Assembly: GCA_963835735.1 (NCBI GenBank)
Contig: CAWIGP010000005.1
Coordinates: 434,001-498,000 of the forward strand
DNA: 64,000 bases
Source: DASQMT01 sp963835735
GTDB lineage: Bacteria; Actinomycetota; Thermoleophilia; Solirubrobacterales; Solirubrobacteraceae
Reading direction: 5' to 3'
Shown here one piece after another: positions 27,382 through 36,433 of this stretch. The position numbers and the translations under genes are program-made. The stretch's first letter is position 1; each line of letters starts with the position of its first letter. The notes below the pieces were generated by a model. It did not search any database and was not told where the DNA came from. It saw only the letters and a program-made list of their open reading frames with translations.

Positions 27382-27741
27382 ATGAAGTACATGCTGCTGA
27401 TCCACCAGGGCGACGCCCCGACCCCGCGTGACCCGGAGGCGTGGTCGCGGCTCTCCGAGGACGAGCAGAAATCCGTCTTCCGCGACTACCAGGCGATCAA
27501 CCAGACCGCCGGCGTCAGCCCCGGCCTGCAGCTCGAGCCGCCCGAGACGGCGACCACCGTCCGCGTCGAGGACGGCAGGACGCTGACGACCGACGGGCCG
27601 TTCGTCGCGATCAAGGAGGCGCTGGCCGGCTACATGCTGTTCGAGGCCGACGACCTCGACGCCGCGATCGAGCTCGCCTCGCGAGTCCCGGCGGCGCGCC
27701 TGGGCGGAGCGATCGAGGTGCGCCCGATCACGGAGCGATAG
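27382..27741 (+). CDS. YCII-related DGPF-domain protein
   Basis: A 119-residue protein of the YCII/DGPF family (MKYMLLIHQGD, RTLTTDGPFVAIKEALAGYMLFEADDLDAAIELASRVP). AGGAGG at 27371-27376 fixes the start. Genes of this type lie next to ECF42 sigma factors in many actinobacteria, exactly as here; the sigma gene follows immediately. Biochemical role unknown. Confidence 0.9.
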   Translation: MKYMLLIHQGDAPTPRDPEAWSRLSEDEQKSVFRDYQAINQTAGVSPGLQLEPPETATTVRVEDGRTLTTDGPFVAIKEALAGYMLFEADDLDAAIELASRVPAARLGGAIEVRPITER

Positions 27742-27743
27742 GC

Positions 27744-28904
27744 ATTCTCGAGCAGGTCTTCCGCGACGAGTGGGGTCGCGTCGTTGCGACCCTGATCGGC
27801 CTCCTCGGCGACTTCGAGCTCGCCGAGGAGGCCGCGCAGGAGGCGTTCGCGATCGCGGCCGAGCGCTGGCCGCGCGACGGGACGCCGGACAACCCGCGCG
27901 CCTGGCTGGTGACCACGGCGCGCAACCGCGCGCTCGACCGCATCCGCCGCGATCGCACGCTCGCGGCGAAGGTCCGCCTGCTCGAGGTGCCGGAGGCCGT
28001 GGAGGACCAGGTGGACGAGACGACGATCCCCGACGAGCGGCTGGAACTGCTCTTCACGTGCTGCCATCCGGCGCTCGCGCTCGATGCCCAGGTGGCGCTC
28101 ACGCTGCGCACGCTGGGCGGGCTGAGCACGGAGGAGATCGCGCGCGCGTTCCTCGTCCCCGACGCCACGATGGCCAAGCGGCTGGTGCGCGCGCGGGGCA
28201 AGATCAAATCCGCCGGGATCCCGTTCCGCGTGCCGCCGGCGCACCTGCTCCCCGACCGCCTCGCCGCCGTCCTCGCGGTCGTCTACCTGATCTTCAACGA
28301 GGGCTACGGCGGCCGTGGCGATCTCGCGTCCGAGGCGATCCGGCTGGGCCGGGCGCTCGCCGAGCTGATGCCCGACGAGCCCGAGGTGCACGGGCTGCTG
28401 GCGCTGATGCTCGTCAACGACGCGCGGCGCGACGCGCGCTTCGCCGGCGGCGAGTTGGTCCTGCTCGCCGACCAGGACCGATCGCTGTGGGACTTCGCCC
28501 AGATCGCCGTCGGCCGGGCCGCGCTGGAGCGGGCGCTGGCACTCGGCGGTCGCGGGCCCTACGTGCTGCAAGCGGCGCTCGCCGTCCTGCACGCAGACGA
28601 TCCGCAGGACTGGCCGCAGATCGCAGCGCTGTACGGCGAGCTGGCACGCCTGACCGGATCGCCGGTCGTCGAGCTCAACCGGGCCGTCGCGATCGCCGAG
28701 GCGGGCGACGTCGAGGCCGCGCTGGCGCTCGTCGAGCGGCTCGAGCTCGACCGCTACCACTACCTGCACGCCACGCGCGCGGAGCTGCTGCGCCGGCTCG
28801 ATCGCGTCGAGGCTGCCCGCGCCGCCTACGGCCGTGCGCTCGAGCTGGTCCACTCGGACGCCGAGCGCAGCTACCTCGAGCGGCGCCTCGCCGAGCTCGG
28901 CTAG
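27744..28904 (+). CDS. ECF42-type RNA polymerase sigma factor with C-terminal TPR-like extension
   Basis: About 386 residues. Region 2 (GDFELAEEAAQEAFAIAAERW, NPRAWLVTTARNRALDRIRR) and region 4 (LRTLGGLSTEEIARAFLVP, MAKRLVRARGKIK) are followed by a long helical extension ending YLERRLAELG, characteristic of ECF42. No ATG, GTG or TTG lies near the conserved N-terminus. The best fit is ATT at 27744, eight bases after GGAG (27732-27735) and just past the stop of the DGPF gene. The start is therefore tentative. The stop shares CTAG with the convergent cNMP gene. Confidence 0.85.
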   Translation: MLEQVFRDEWGRVVATLIGLLGDFELAEEAAQEAFAIAAERWPRDGTPDNPRAWLVTTARNRALDRIRRDRTLAAKVRLLEVPEAVEDQVDETTIPDERLELLFTCCHPALALDAQVALTLRTLGGLSTEEIARAFLVPDATMAKRLVRARGKIKSAGIPFRVPPAHLLPDRLAAVLAVVYLIFNEGYGGRGDLASEAIRLGRALAELMPDEPEVHGLLALMLVNDARRDARFAGGELVLLADQDRSLWDFAQIAVGRAALERALALGGRGPYVLQAALAVLHADDPQDWPQIAALYGELARLTGSPVVELNRAVAIAEAGDVEAALALVERLELDRYHYLHATRAELLRRLDRVEAARAAYGRALELVHSDAERSYLERRLAELG

Positions 28905-29299
28905 TACGACGTCCGCGCCACGCGATCGCGCATCGTCGCGCGCAGGCTCGTGGCGATCGCCGGCATGCGCTTCTCGATCCCTTTGAACTCGCGCGAGAAC
29001 ATGGCGACGAGCGTCAGCGGCGTCGTGGCCACGACCGACGCCGTTCGCGTGCCGGTCACCAGCAGACCGATCTCCCCGACGACGTCGCCCGGCCCGAGCG
29101 ACGCGATCAGCTCGCCGCCCCGGCGGACCTCCGCCTCACCGGACTCGATCACGAAGAACTCGTACGCGTTGTCGCCCTGCGCGGCGACCGTCGCGCCCGC
29201 GTCCACGGTCACCTCCCGGGTGCAGGCGGCAACCTCGGCGCGCTCCTCGTCGTCTAGCTCCGAGAACAGCGGCAGGCGCGCGAGTCGTGCTGGCTCCAT
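28901..29299 (-). CDS. Cyclic nucleotide-binding domain protein, single domain
   Basis: A 132-residue protein that is essentially one CAP-family cNMP domain: FSELDDEERAEVAACTREV, GEAEVRRGGELIASLGPGDVVGEIGLL (phosphate-binding cassette) and TRTASVVATTPLTLVAM. There is no DNA-binding or channel domain, so it likely acts as a stand-alone sensor or partner. GGGAG seven bases upstream supports the ATG. Confidence 0.85.
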   Translation of the reverse strand: MEPARLARLPLFSELDDEERAEVAACTREVTVDAGATVAAQGDNAYEFFVIESGEAEVRRGGELIASLGPGDVVGEIGLLVTGTRTASVVATTPLTLVAMFSREFKGIEKRMPAIATSLRATMRDRVARTSY

Positions 29300-29379
29300 T
29301 CGTCAACTCCCTCGATCCGTCGGTGAGCCGATCCTCTCGGGGCCGGCGTTAAGCGGATGTGAAGATACGGATAACCGGG

Positions 29380-31185
<1,806 letters not shown>

Positions 31186-31230
31186 GAGCGCGACCCGACT
31201 GTACAGCGGCGACTCCGTCGGCTGCCCGCC

Positions 31231-31401
31231 TCAGCGGCCCATCCGCTCCGCGAGCTTGCGGTGTCGTTCGGCCTCACTGCGGTGCTTGTTCGTGCGCCGG
31301 AACATCTTCGCGGCCCTCATCTCGTGCGCGGCGAGCGTGCGCTCCGGCTCGCGCTTGGTCCGCTCGTTCATGACTTCGACGACGGTCTTCCAACTGATCA
31401 T
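31231..31401 (-). CDS. Small highly basic hypothetical protein
   Basis: A 56-residue protein (MISWKTVVEVMNERTKREP...), about one third Lys/Arg, with a predicted long helix. No family recognised. The ATG overlaps the stop of the 70-residue gene upstream (ATGA), so the two are translated together. A nucleic-acid-binding role is possible from charge alone. Confidence 0.55.
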   Translation of the reverse strand: MISWKTVVEVMNERTKREPERTLAAHEMRAAKMFRRTNKHRSEAERHRKLAERMGR

Positions 31402-31610
31402 CGCCCGTCCACTGCCACCGCGTAGAAGGTCGCCAGGCTGGCGTGCGCGTTCGCCTGCGCGGCCAGCACCGTCTGCCGGGAGTCGAAATCGCTGCCCTTC
31501 TTCGCCCACTTGAGCTTGCGGCTCTGGGCCAGCAAGCGCTCGGCCTCGCCCGCGTGCTGGACGGCTAGTGCGGCGCTGCTCGGCGCTGCGATCTGTTGCG
31601 GCTGTTGCAT
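31398..31610 (-). CDS. Small Ala/Gln-rich hypothetical protein
   Basis: A 70-residue protein starting MQQPQQIAAPSSAALAVQHA, then a charged helix (AERLLAQSRKLKWAKKGSDF) and an Ala-rich end. The ATG at 31610 is chosen because GAGAGAG lies just upstream and a promoter with flanking inverted repeats lies about 40 bases before it. First gene of a two-gene operon. Function unknown. Confidence 0.55.
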   Translation of the reverse strand: MQQPQQIAAPSSAALAVQHAGEAERLLAQSRKLKWAKKGSDFDSRQTVLAAQANAHASLATFYAVAVDGR

Positions 31611-31635
31611 CGGTCTCTCTCGTTGGATCACACTC

Positions 31636-31680
31636 GTTGTTGGCGAGATGCTAACAGCGTCTTGACGGATCGCCAACAAC
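31636..31680 (-). promoter_or_regulatory. Promoter flanked by an 11-bp inverted repeat, for the small-protein pair
   Basis: Minus strand: TTGGCG (31671-31676), a 17-base spacer, and TAGCAT (31648-31653). Perfect 11-base arms GTTGTTGGCGA (31670-31680) and TCGCCAACAAC (31636-31646) flank it; one contains the -35 box and the other covers the expected +1. Arm centres are 34 bases apart, about three helical turns, which fits a cooperative or looping repressor. Confidence 0.65.
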
Positions 31681-31717
31681 TCTTAGACTCGTTTTAGGGC
31701 CGAGCACGATGGCGTCG

Positions 31718-32917
31718 TCAGCGCAGCGAGCTGAAGGCAGCCCGCACCTCGGTGGAGAAGAGCTCCGGCTCCTCCCACGCGGCGAAGTGGCCGCCCATGT
31801 CGACCTCGTTGAAGTACGTGAGGTCGGGGTAGACCGTCTCGACCCAGCTGCGCGGGGCAGCCCAGATCTCGCCGGGGAACGTCGTGAAGCCGACCGGAAC
31901 CGAGACCGGCGGAGGGGCCTGGCCGGACGCCTGGGCTGCGGCCACGAACCGTCCGAACTCCCAGTACCACCGGGCCGCCGAGGCACCGGTGCCCGTCAGC
32001 CAGTACAGCGTGATGTTGTCGACGATGGTCTCGCGGGTGAGATTGCCCACGGGCTCGCCGTCGACGAACGCGCGGGACATCTTGTAGTAGCTGTCCGTGT
32101 CGTGGTCGAGCATCCAGGCCGCCAGCCCGACGGGTGAATCCAGCAGGGAGTAGCCGATCGTCTGCGGCCGGGTGGACTGCTCCAGGAAGTAGGCGAAGCC
32201 GTCCGTCGTGAACGTGTTGAGCGCGTCGAGCGCCGCGCGTTCCTGCTCGGACTCCGCCGGCAGTTGGTCCTTGATAGCGAGCGCCCCGGCGAGCAGGTTG
32301 ACGTGGATGCCGACCAGCCCCTCGGGTCCTTGGCGGCCCATCGCGTCCGTGACGGTGGCGCCCACGTCGCCCCCCTGGGCGACGTAGCGCGTGTAGCCGA
32401 GGCGGTGCATCAGCTCCGCCCACGCGCGTGCGATGCGGCCGGACTCCCAGCCGAGCTCGGTCGGCTCGCCCGAGAAGCCGTAGCCAGGCAAGGACGGCAG
32501 CACGAGGTGGAATGCGTCCTCGGGGGTGCCGCCGTGAGCGGTCGGGTCGGTCAGCGGGCCGACGGTCTCCAGCAGCTCGATGACCGAGCCGGGCCAGCCA
32601 TGCGTCATGATCAGCGGCAACGCGTTCTCATGCCGCGACCTGACGTGGATGAAGTGGATCTCGATCCCGTCGATCTCGGTCGTGAACTGCGGCAGCGCGT
32701 TCAGTCTCGCCTCGCACTTGCTCCAGCCGTACTCGGTCGTCCAGTAGCGGGCGAGCGCCTGCAGCGTCGCCAGCTGCACTCCCTGCGACCGGTCGGCGAC
32801 GAGCTCTTTTGAAGGCCAGCGCGTCGCCTCGATCCGGCGGCGCAGCTCAGCGAGCTGCTCCTCCGGAACCTCGATCCGGAACGGACGGATGGCTGTTGCT
32901 TCGGCCGTGACGGGCAT
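31718..32917 (-). CDS. Epoxide hydrolase (EHN domain, alpha/beta hydrolase)
   Basis: A 399-residue protein. An N-terminal EHN domain (FRIEVPEEQLAELRRRIEATRWP) caps an alpha/beta hydrolase core: oxyanion HGWPGS, nucleophile D184 in QGGDVGATVTD, and C-terminal catalytic H377 in DMGGHFAAWE. It opens epoxides to diols. GAGGAG seven bases before the ATG sets the start. It ends 108 bases before the small-protein pair; no operon partner is evident. Confidence 0.92.
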   Translation of the reverse strand: MPVTAEATAIRPFRIEVPEEQLAELRRRIEATRWPSKELVADRSQGVQLATLQALARYWTTEYGWSKCEARLNALPQFTTEIDGIEIHFIHVRSRHENALPLIMTHGWPGSVIELLETVGPLTDPTAHGGTPEDAFHLVLPSLPGYGFSGEPTELGWESGRIARAWAELMHRLGYTRYVAQGGDVGATVTDAMGRQGPEGLVGIHVNLLAGALAIKDQLPAESEQERAALDALNTFTTDGFAYFLEQSTRPQTIGYSLLDSPVGLAAWMLDHDTDSYYKMSRAFVDGEPVGNLTRETIVDNITLYWLTGTGASAARWYWEFGRFVAAAQASGQAPPPVSVPVGFTTFPGEIWAAPRSWVETVYPDLTYFNEVDMGGHFAAWEEPELFSTEVRAAFSSLR

Positions 32918-33014
32918 AACCGCGCTCCTCGGTTGCTGACGGGCGGAAAGCCTCCCCCACTCTCAGCCCCGTCGCGCCCGTGACACCCTGGTCCACTCCC
33001 TGGTCTGCTGTCGA

Positions 33015-33087
33015 TCGGCCGGGGAGGATTCGAACCTCCGTCTGTCGGGTTATGAGCCCGCTGCTCTGACCGCTGAGCTACCTGCCC
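33015..33087 (-). tRNA. tRNA-Met (CAT), degenerate acceptor stem, possible pseudogene
   Basis: Cloverleaf with D stem GCTC/GAGC, anticodon loop CTCATAA (anticodon CAT) and T arm GGAGG-TTCGAAT-CCTCC. The acceptor strands GGGCAGG and CCGGCCG mismatch at 1:72 (G-G) and 5:68 (A-G). Everything from the D arm to the T arm is identical to the copy at 36252. No CCA is encoded. It is either a decaying duplicate or a tRNA with an unusual acceptor end. Confidence 0.7.
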
Positions 33088-33196
33088 CGGCCGAAGGCGA
33101 GTCGGCGCGAGCAGCCGCGCGAGCGAGCTCGACGCCTGGCGCCAGCACCAGCGTCACCGTGCCGCGCGCGCGGTGCAGAGCGGCGGCACCGATCGG
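33017..33196 (-). repeat. Copy A of a 180-bp direct repeat (tRNA-Met plus peptidase gene 3' end)
   Basis: It aligns without gaps to 36254-36433 (offset 3,237), with about 13 differences by hand count. It contains the degenerate tRNA-Met and about 100 bases matching the 3' end of the metallopeptidase gene. The coding part keeps the frame (HRARGTVTLVLAPGVELARA) but has lost the stop codon (TAG to TCG at 33098-33100). No other part of the peptidase gene is left here. Confidence 0.85.
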
Positions 33197-33199
33197 CGA

Positions 33200-34405
33200 T
33201 CAGCGTGTGCGCCGCGCGTGGAAGGCGTGATCCTCGCGCCCGAGCGGGGTCGACACCGGAGCGTCCGAGTGGTGCTCGGCGGCGATCGCTCCCCAGTCGG
33301 CCGAGGCGCGCAGGTCGCCGAGCAGCCCGAGCATCTGCACCTCCGTGCGGCGGAGCAGCAGCGTCTGCGCCGGCATGCTCATGCGGCGCATCAGGGCGAA
33401 GTACGGTGAGCGCGGCGGGTAGCCGCGCTCGACGATACGCATGACCTCGCCGGGCTCGATCCGGCGGACTCCCGGGGCGAGCAGCCACTCGCCTGCGGCG
33501 CCGATGAACTCGAGCAGCTCGGCGCCGTCGAAGGATTCGGGCTCGGGGAGGTAGCCGAGGCGCGCGAGGCCTTCGCGTACGCCCTGCGGGTCCGCGCCGG
33601 CAAGTGCCCGCATGACGTCGCGGTGGTCCGCGTGGAGGTCCCGGAGCAGGCCGAAGTCGATCAGGCAGAGCCGGCCGTCCGGGCAGACGATGCAGTTGTC
33701 CGCGTGAGGGTCGCCCGCGACGATGCCGTCACGCCACGCGAGGCCGAGATAGAAGCGGAAAGCGATCTCGCCGATCCGGTCGCGCTCGGCGTCGTCGAGG
33801 CGCTCGACCTCGTCGCCCCGCAGCCCCTCGACGTACTCGCTCACGAGCACGCGGCGCGTCGAGAGATCGGTGTGCACGCGCGGCACCCGCACGTGCGGGT
33901 GGCCACGGAACAGCCGCTCAAGACGGCGCTGGTGCTGCGCCTCGACCTCGAAGTCGAGCTCGTCCGCGATCCGCTCGCGGATCTCGCCCAGCACCGCACC
34001 CACGTCGAGCTCGGGCGCGAGGCGCTTGACGATCGGGCCGACGAGCCCGAGGTTGCGCACGTCGGCCTCCACGGCCTCCGCCACTCCCGGATGCTGCACC
34101 TTGACCGCCACGTCCGCTCCGTCGCTCGTCCGCGCGCGGTGGACCTGGCCGAGCGAGGCGACCGCCAACGGCTCCTCGTCGATGTCGTCGAACACGTCGC
34201 GAATGCGGGCATCGAGGTCCTGCTCGACGACACGTCGCACGCGGCCGAACGGGACGGCTTGCGCCCCGGCGGGCAGGCCACCGAGCGCAACATCGTCGAG
34301 CTGGACCATCGAGAGGAACTGCGTGATCTTCGGCCCGGCGCCCTTCAGCTGCCGGAGCTGCGCTCCGAGCTCCTCGGCGAGTGCGACGTCTCGTCCTGCG
34401 CCCAT
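33200..34405 (-). CDS. ABC1/COQ8 (UbiB-like) atypical kinase family protein
   Basis: A 401-residue protein. Seen: a KxGQ-like segment (KGAGPKITQFLSM, with Thr-Gln in place of Gly-Gln), ASLGQVHRA for the nucleotide loop, VAVKVQHPG with the ATP-binding Lys, the ExD-like ELDFEVEAQ, GDPHADNCIV (catalytic loop) and LIDFGLL (metal-binding DFG). Family members support quinone or lipid metabolism. It lies 26 bases after the TreT-like gene, so co-transcription is likely. The altered KxGQ motif is notable because that motif controls activity in this family. Confidence 0.85.
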   Translation of the reverse strand: MGAGRDVALAEELGAQLRQLKGAGPKITQFLSMVQLDDVALGGLPAGAQAVPFGRVRRVVEQDLDARIRDVFDDIDEEPLAVASLGQVHRARTSDGADVAVKVQHPGVAEAVEADVRNLGLVGPIVKRLAPELDVGAVLGEIRERIADELDFEVEAQHQRRLERLFRGHPHVRVPRVHTDLSTRRVLVSEYVEGLRGDEVERLDDAERDRIGEIAFRFYLGLAWRDGIVAGDPHADNCIVCPDGRLCLIDFGLLRDLHADHRDVMRALAGADPQGVREGLARLGYLPEPESFDGAELLEFIGAAGEWLLAPGVRRIEPGEVMRIVERGYPPRSPYFALMRRMSMPAQTLLLRRTEVQMLGLLGDLRASADWGAIAAEHHSDAPVSTPLGREDHAFHARRTR

Positions 34406-34431
34406 GCCTCAGCCCGTCGATCGACGCCGCA

Positions 34432-35868
34432 TCAGGCCACCGTGCGCGGGGTCAGGATGCGATCGAGTAGCTCGACGTACTGGCCCAGGTGGCGCGGGCC
34501 GAGGAACTCGTCGCGCACCCGCGCGTGCGCCGCCTCGCCGATGCGCTCGGCCTCCTGCGGGGCGGCGAGCATCGCGCTGACGCGCGCTCCGAACGCGGCC
34601 AGGGCGGTCGGCTCGACGAGCCACCCGGTCCGGCCGTCCTCGATCTGGTCCTGGATCCCGCCCACGTTTGAGGCGACGACCGGGCGTCCCTTCCACATCG
34701 CCTCGGCGACGGTGAGCCCGAAGCCCTCGGCGAGGCTCTTCTGCACGACGACGTCAGCCCGGCGCTGCAGCGCGTTGACGATCACCGCGTTCTCATCGGC
34801 GTCCTCCATCGGGAGCAGCGCGAGGTGGACGCGGCGGCGCACCGCCCGCGGCAGGCCGTGCCACACCGCCTCGACCTCAGCGAACACCTCGGCTCCCTCG
34901 GGATCGTCCGCGACGGCGGCCACGTCCGGCCCAGCGAGCACCAGGTGCGGATCCTCACCCAGGTGCACGTGCTCTGCGAAGCCGGCCAGCACGCCCAGCG
35001 GGTCCTTGAGCCGATCCCACCGCGACACCTGGGCGACGAGCGGCGTGTCGAGCCGTAACTGGTGCTCCTCGATCATGCGAGCCGCATGCGTCAAGCGGCC
35101 CGTCGTGCCGTCGAGCCGCTCGAACACAGCCCTCGACGGATGCTGATGGTCCGCGGCCAGGCCGGCCGCGCGCAGCACCGCGGTCACGCTCGTGAACGCC
35201 ATCCCGTGGTTCTTCGGCGAGAATGCGTCGATCGAGGGCGCGATCACCGAGACCCGGCCGCGATCCAGCCCCTCCCAGGCGTAGGCGGGCCGCGAGAACA
35301 CGTACGCGTCCGCAGGCTCGACGTAGGGCAGCAGGAAGCGCCACGCCTCGCGCGCGGACTCGTTGGGCAGGTCGAGGCCGATGTGGGCCCGCCAGATCAC
35401 TGGCACGCCCAGCTCCAGCAACCGCGGGATCATGCCGGCGGTCTGCGGGTCGTGCAGCAGGATCGCGATCGCGCCGACGGAGCGGATCTGGGCGGCCAGC
35501 GCCTCGGCGTTGCGGGCGCAGCAGCGCTCGTACACCGCGGTCTCGGCCGGCCCGAGCGGCTCCGGGTCCGCCGCGCCGTGTAGGCGGTTGTGGAGCCGCT
35601 TCGTGACGGCGAAGAACTCGGCGTCGCCCTCCATGACGACCCAGCGCATGTCCAGGCCCGCGCCGCGGACATAGCCGACCAGCGAGCGCAGCATCTCGGC
35701 GACCCCGCCGCCGAACGCGGTCGAGTTCACAGTCCACAGCGTGCCGCCGCCGAGCAGTTCGCGGGCGCGGGCGATCGCGCGCTCGAAGCGGTCGCGGCCC
35801 TCGGGTGAGAGCACGCCGGCGAAGCGCTCGGGGGGCAGGCTGGTGACGGGGACGTCGAGCAGGGCCAC
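34432..35868 (-). CDS. GT4 glycosyltransferase, trehalose synthase (TreT)-like
   Basis: A 478-residue protein. It has the N-terminal fold of trehalose glycosyltransferring synthases (LWTVNSTAFGGGVAEML, VVMEGDAEFFAVTKRLHN, HDPQTAGMIPRL, WRAHIGLDLP) and a C-terminal GT4 domain (VAQVSRWDRLKDPLGVL, KSLAEGFGLTVAEAMWKGRPVVAS with the nucleotide-sugar Glu residues). TreT joins NDP-glucose and glucose to trehalose. GTG 35868 is chosen because TAGTTT (35876-35881) lies 7 bases upstream and upstream codons look non-coding. It forms a likely operon with the ABC1 kinase. Confidence 0.85.
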   Translation of the reverse strand: MALLDVPVTSLPPERFAGVLSPEGRDRFERAIARARELLGGGTLWTVNSTAFGGGVAEMLRSLVGYVRGAGLDMRWVVMEGDAEFFAVTKRLHNRLHGAADPEPLGPAETAVYERCCARNAEALAAQIRSVGAIAILLHDPQTAGMIPRLLELGVPVIWRAHIGLDLPNESAREAWRFLLPYVEPADAYVFSRPAYAWEGLDRGRVSVIAPSIDAFSPKNHGMAFTSVTAVLRAAGLAADHQHPSRAVFERLDGTTGRLTHAARMIEEHQLRLDTPLVAQVSRWDRLKDPLGVLAGFAEHVHLGEDPHLVLAGPDVAAVADDPEGAEVFAEVEAVWHGLPRAVRRRVHLALLPMEDADENAVIVNALQRRADVVVQKSLAEGFGLTVAEAMWKGRPVVASNVGGIQDQIEDGRTGWLVEPTALAAFGARVSAMLAAPQEAERIGEAAHARVRDEFLGPRHLGQYVELLDRILTPRTVA

Positions 35869-36251
35869 TATCGCGAAACTATCCCGTCCCGATCGTTTCC
35901 GTCGTGCCGCGCATCGTAGTCCCGCCGGCCTCGGGTCGCGGTCCTCGCGCGGAGGCAGCGTCACCAGTGGCGCGTCGAACAGGTCGGCGGCTCGGTCGCT
36001 TCCGCGGTTGGTGGCGTATTGGGGCAACCGGGCTCGCCGCAAACGCTAAGCGCGCGGGACAAGCGCTCATCGTCCTGCCGCTGCGCGCGTTGGGGGGTTT
36101 ACCCGCGTCGACGGTGCCATGAGTGCGCGTCTGATGTGCGCGTGGGTGGGCGGTCGAGCACGGCGTGGCGGAACCCCTGGGGACCGCATCGAGGACCGCA
36201 CCGAATCGCAACAACAGGCATTGGTCGCACGTGGTGGAACCACGCAGGAAA
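35869..36251. other. Gene-less stretch upstream of the TreT-like gene
   Basis: 383 bases. It holds the TAGTTT box of the TreT-like gene at one end. At the other, a small hairpin (36230-36244, 6-base arms) lies 8 bases beyond the tRNA-Met 3' end and could help terminate it. Short open frames here lack coding character. Nothing else was recognised. Confidence 0.5.
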
Positions 36252-36324
36252 TGGGCCGGGGAGGATTCGAACCTCCGTCTGTCGGGTTATGAGCCCGCTG
36301 CTCTGACCGCTGAGCTACCGGCCC
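36252..36324 (-). tRNA. tRNA-Met (CAT)
   Basis: Well-paired cloverleaf: acceptor GGGCCGG/CCGGCCC with discriminator A, D stem GCTC/GAGC, anticodon loop CTCATAA (CAT), T arm GGAGG-TTCGAAT-CCTCC, no encoded CCA. The anticodon stem carries three G-C pairs next to the loop, as initiator tRNAs do, but positions 1:72 pair and the D stem is elongator-like. I therefore call it elongator Met; Ile2 (CAT) cannot be excluded without identity analysis. Confidence 0.88.
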
Positions 36325-36433
36325 CGGCCGAAGGCTAGTCGGCGCGGGCAGCCGCGCGGGCGAGCTCGACGTCCGGCGCCAGCACCAGCGTCACCGTGCG
36401 GCCGGCGCGGTGCAGCGCGGCGGCGCCGGACGG
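36254..36433 (-). repeat. Copy B of the 180-bp direct repeat (intact tRNA-Met plus peptidase 3' end)
   Basis: This is the intact partner of 33017-33196. It includes the functional-looking tRNA-Met and the last 99 bases of the metallopeptidase gene with its TAG stop (36335-36337). The two direct copies enclose about 3.06 kb carrying the ABC1 kinase and TreT-like genes. Confidence 0.85.

Noticed and set aside
32986..33005. CCCTGGTC twice near the degenerate tRNA-Met
   Set aside because: An 8-base direct repeat is too short to interpret as an attachment site.
35904..36122. 72-codon plus-strand frame in the gap between TreT-like gene and tRNA-Met
   Set aside because: No ribosome site, no family resemblance, Arg-rich composition typical of chance frames.
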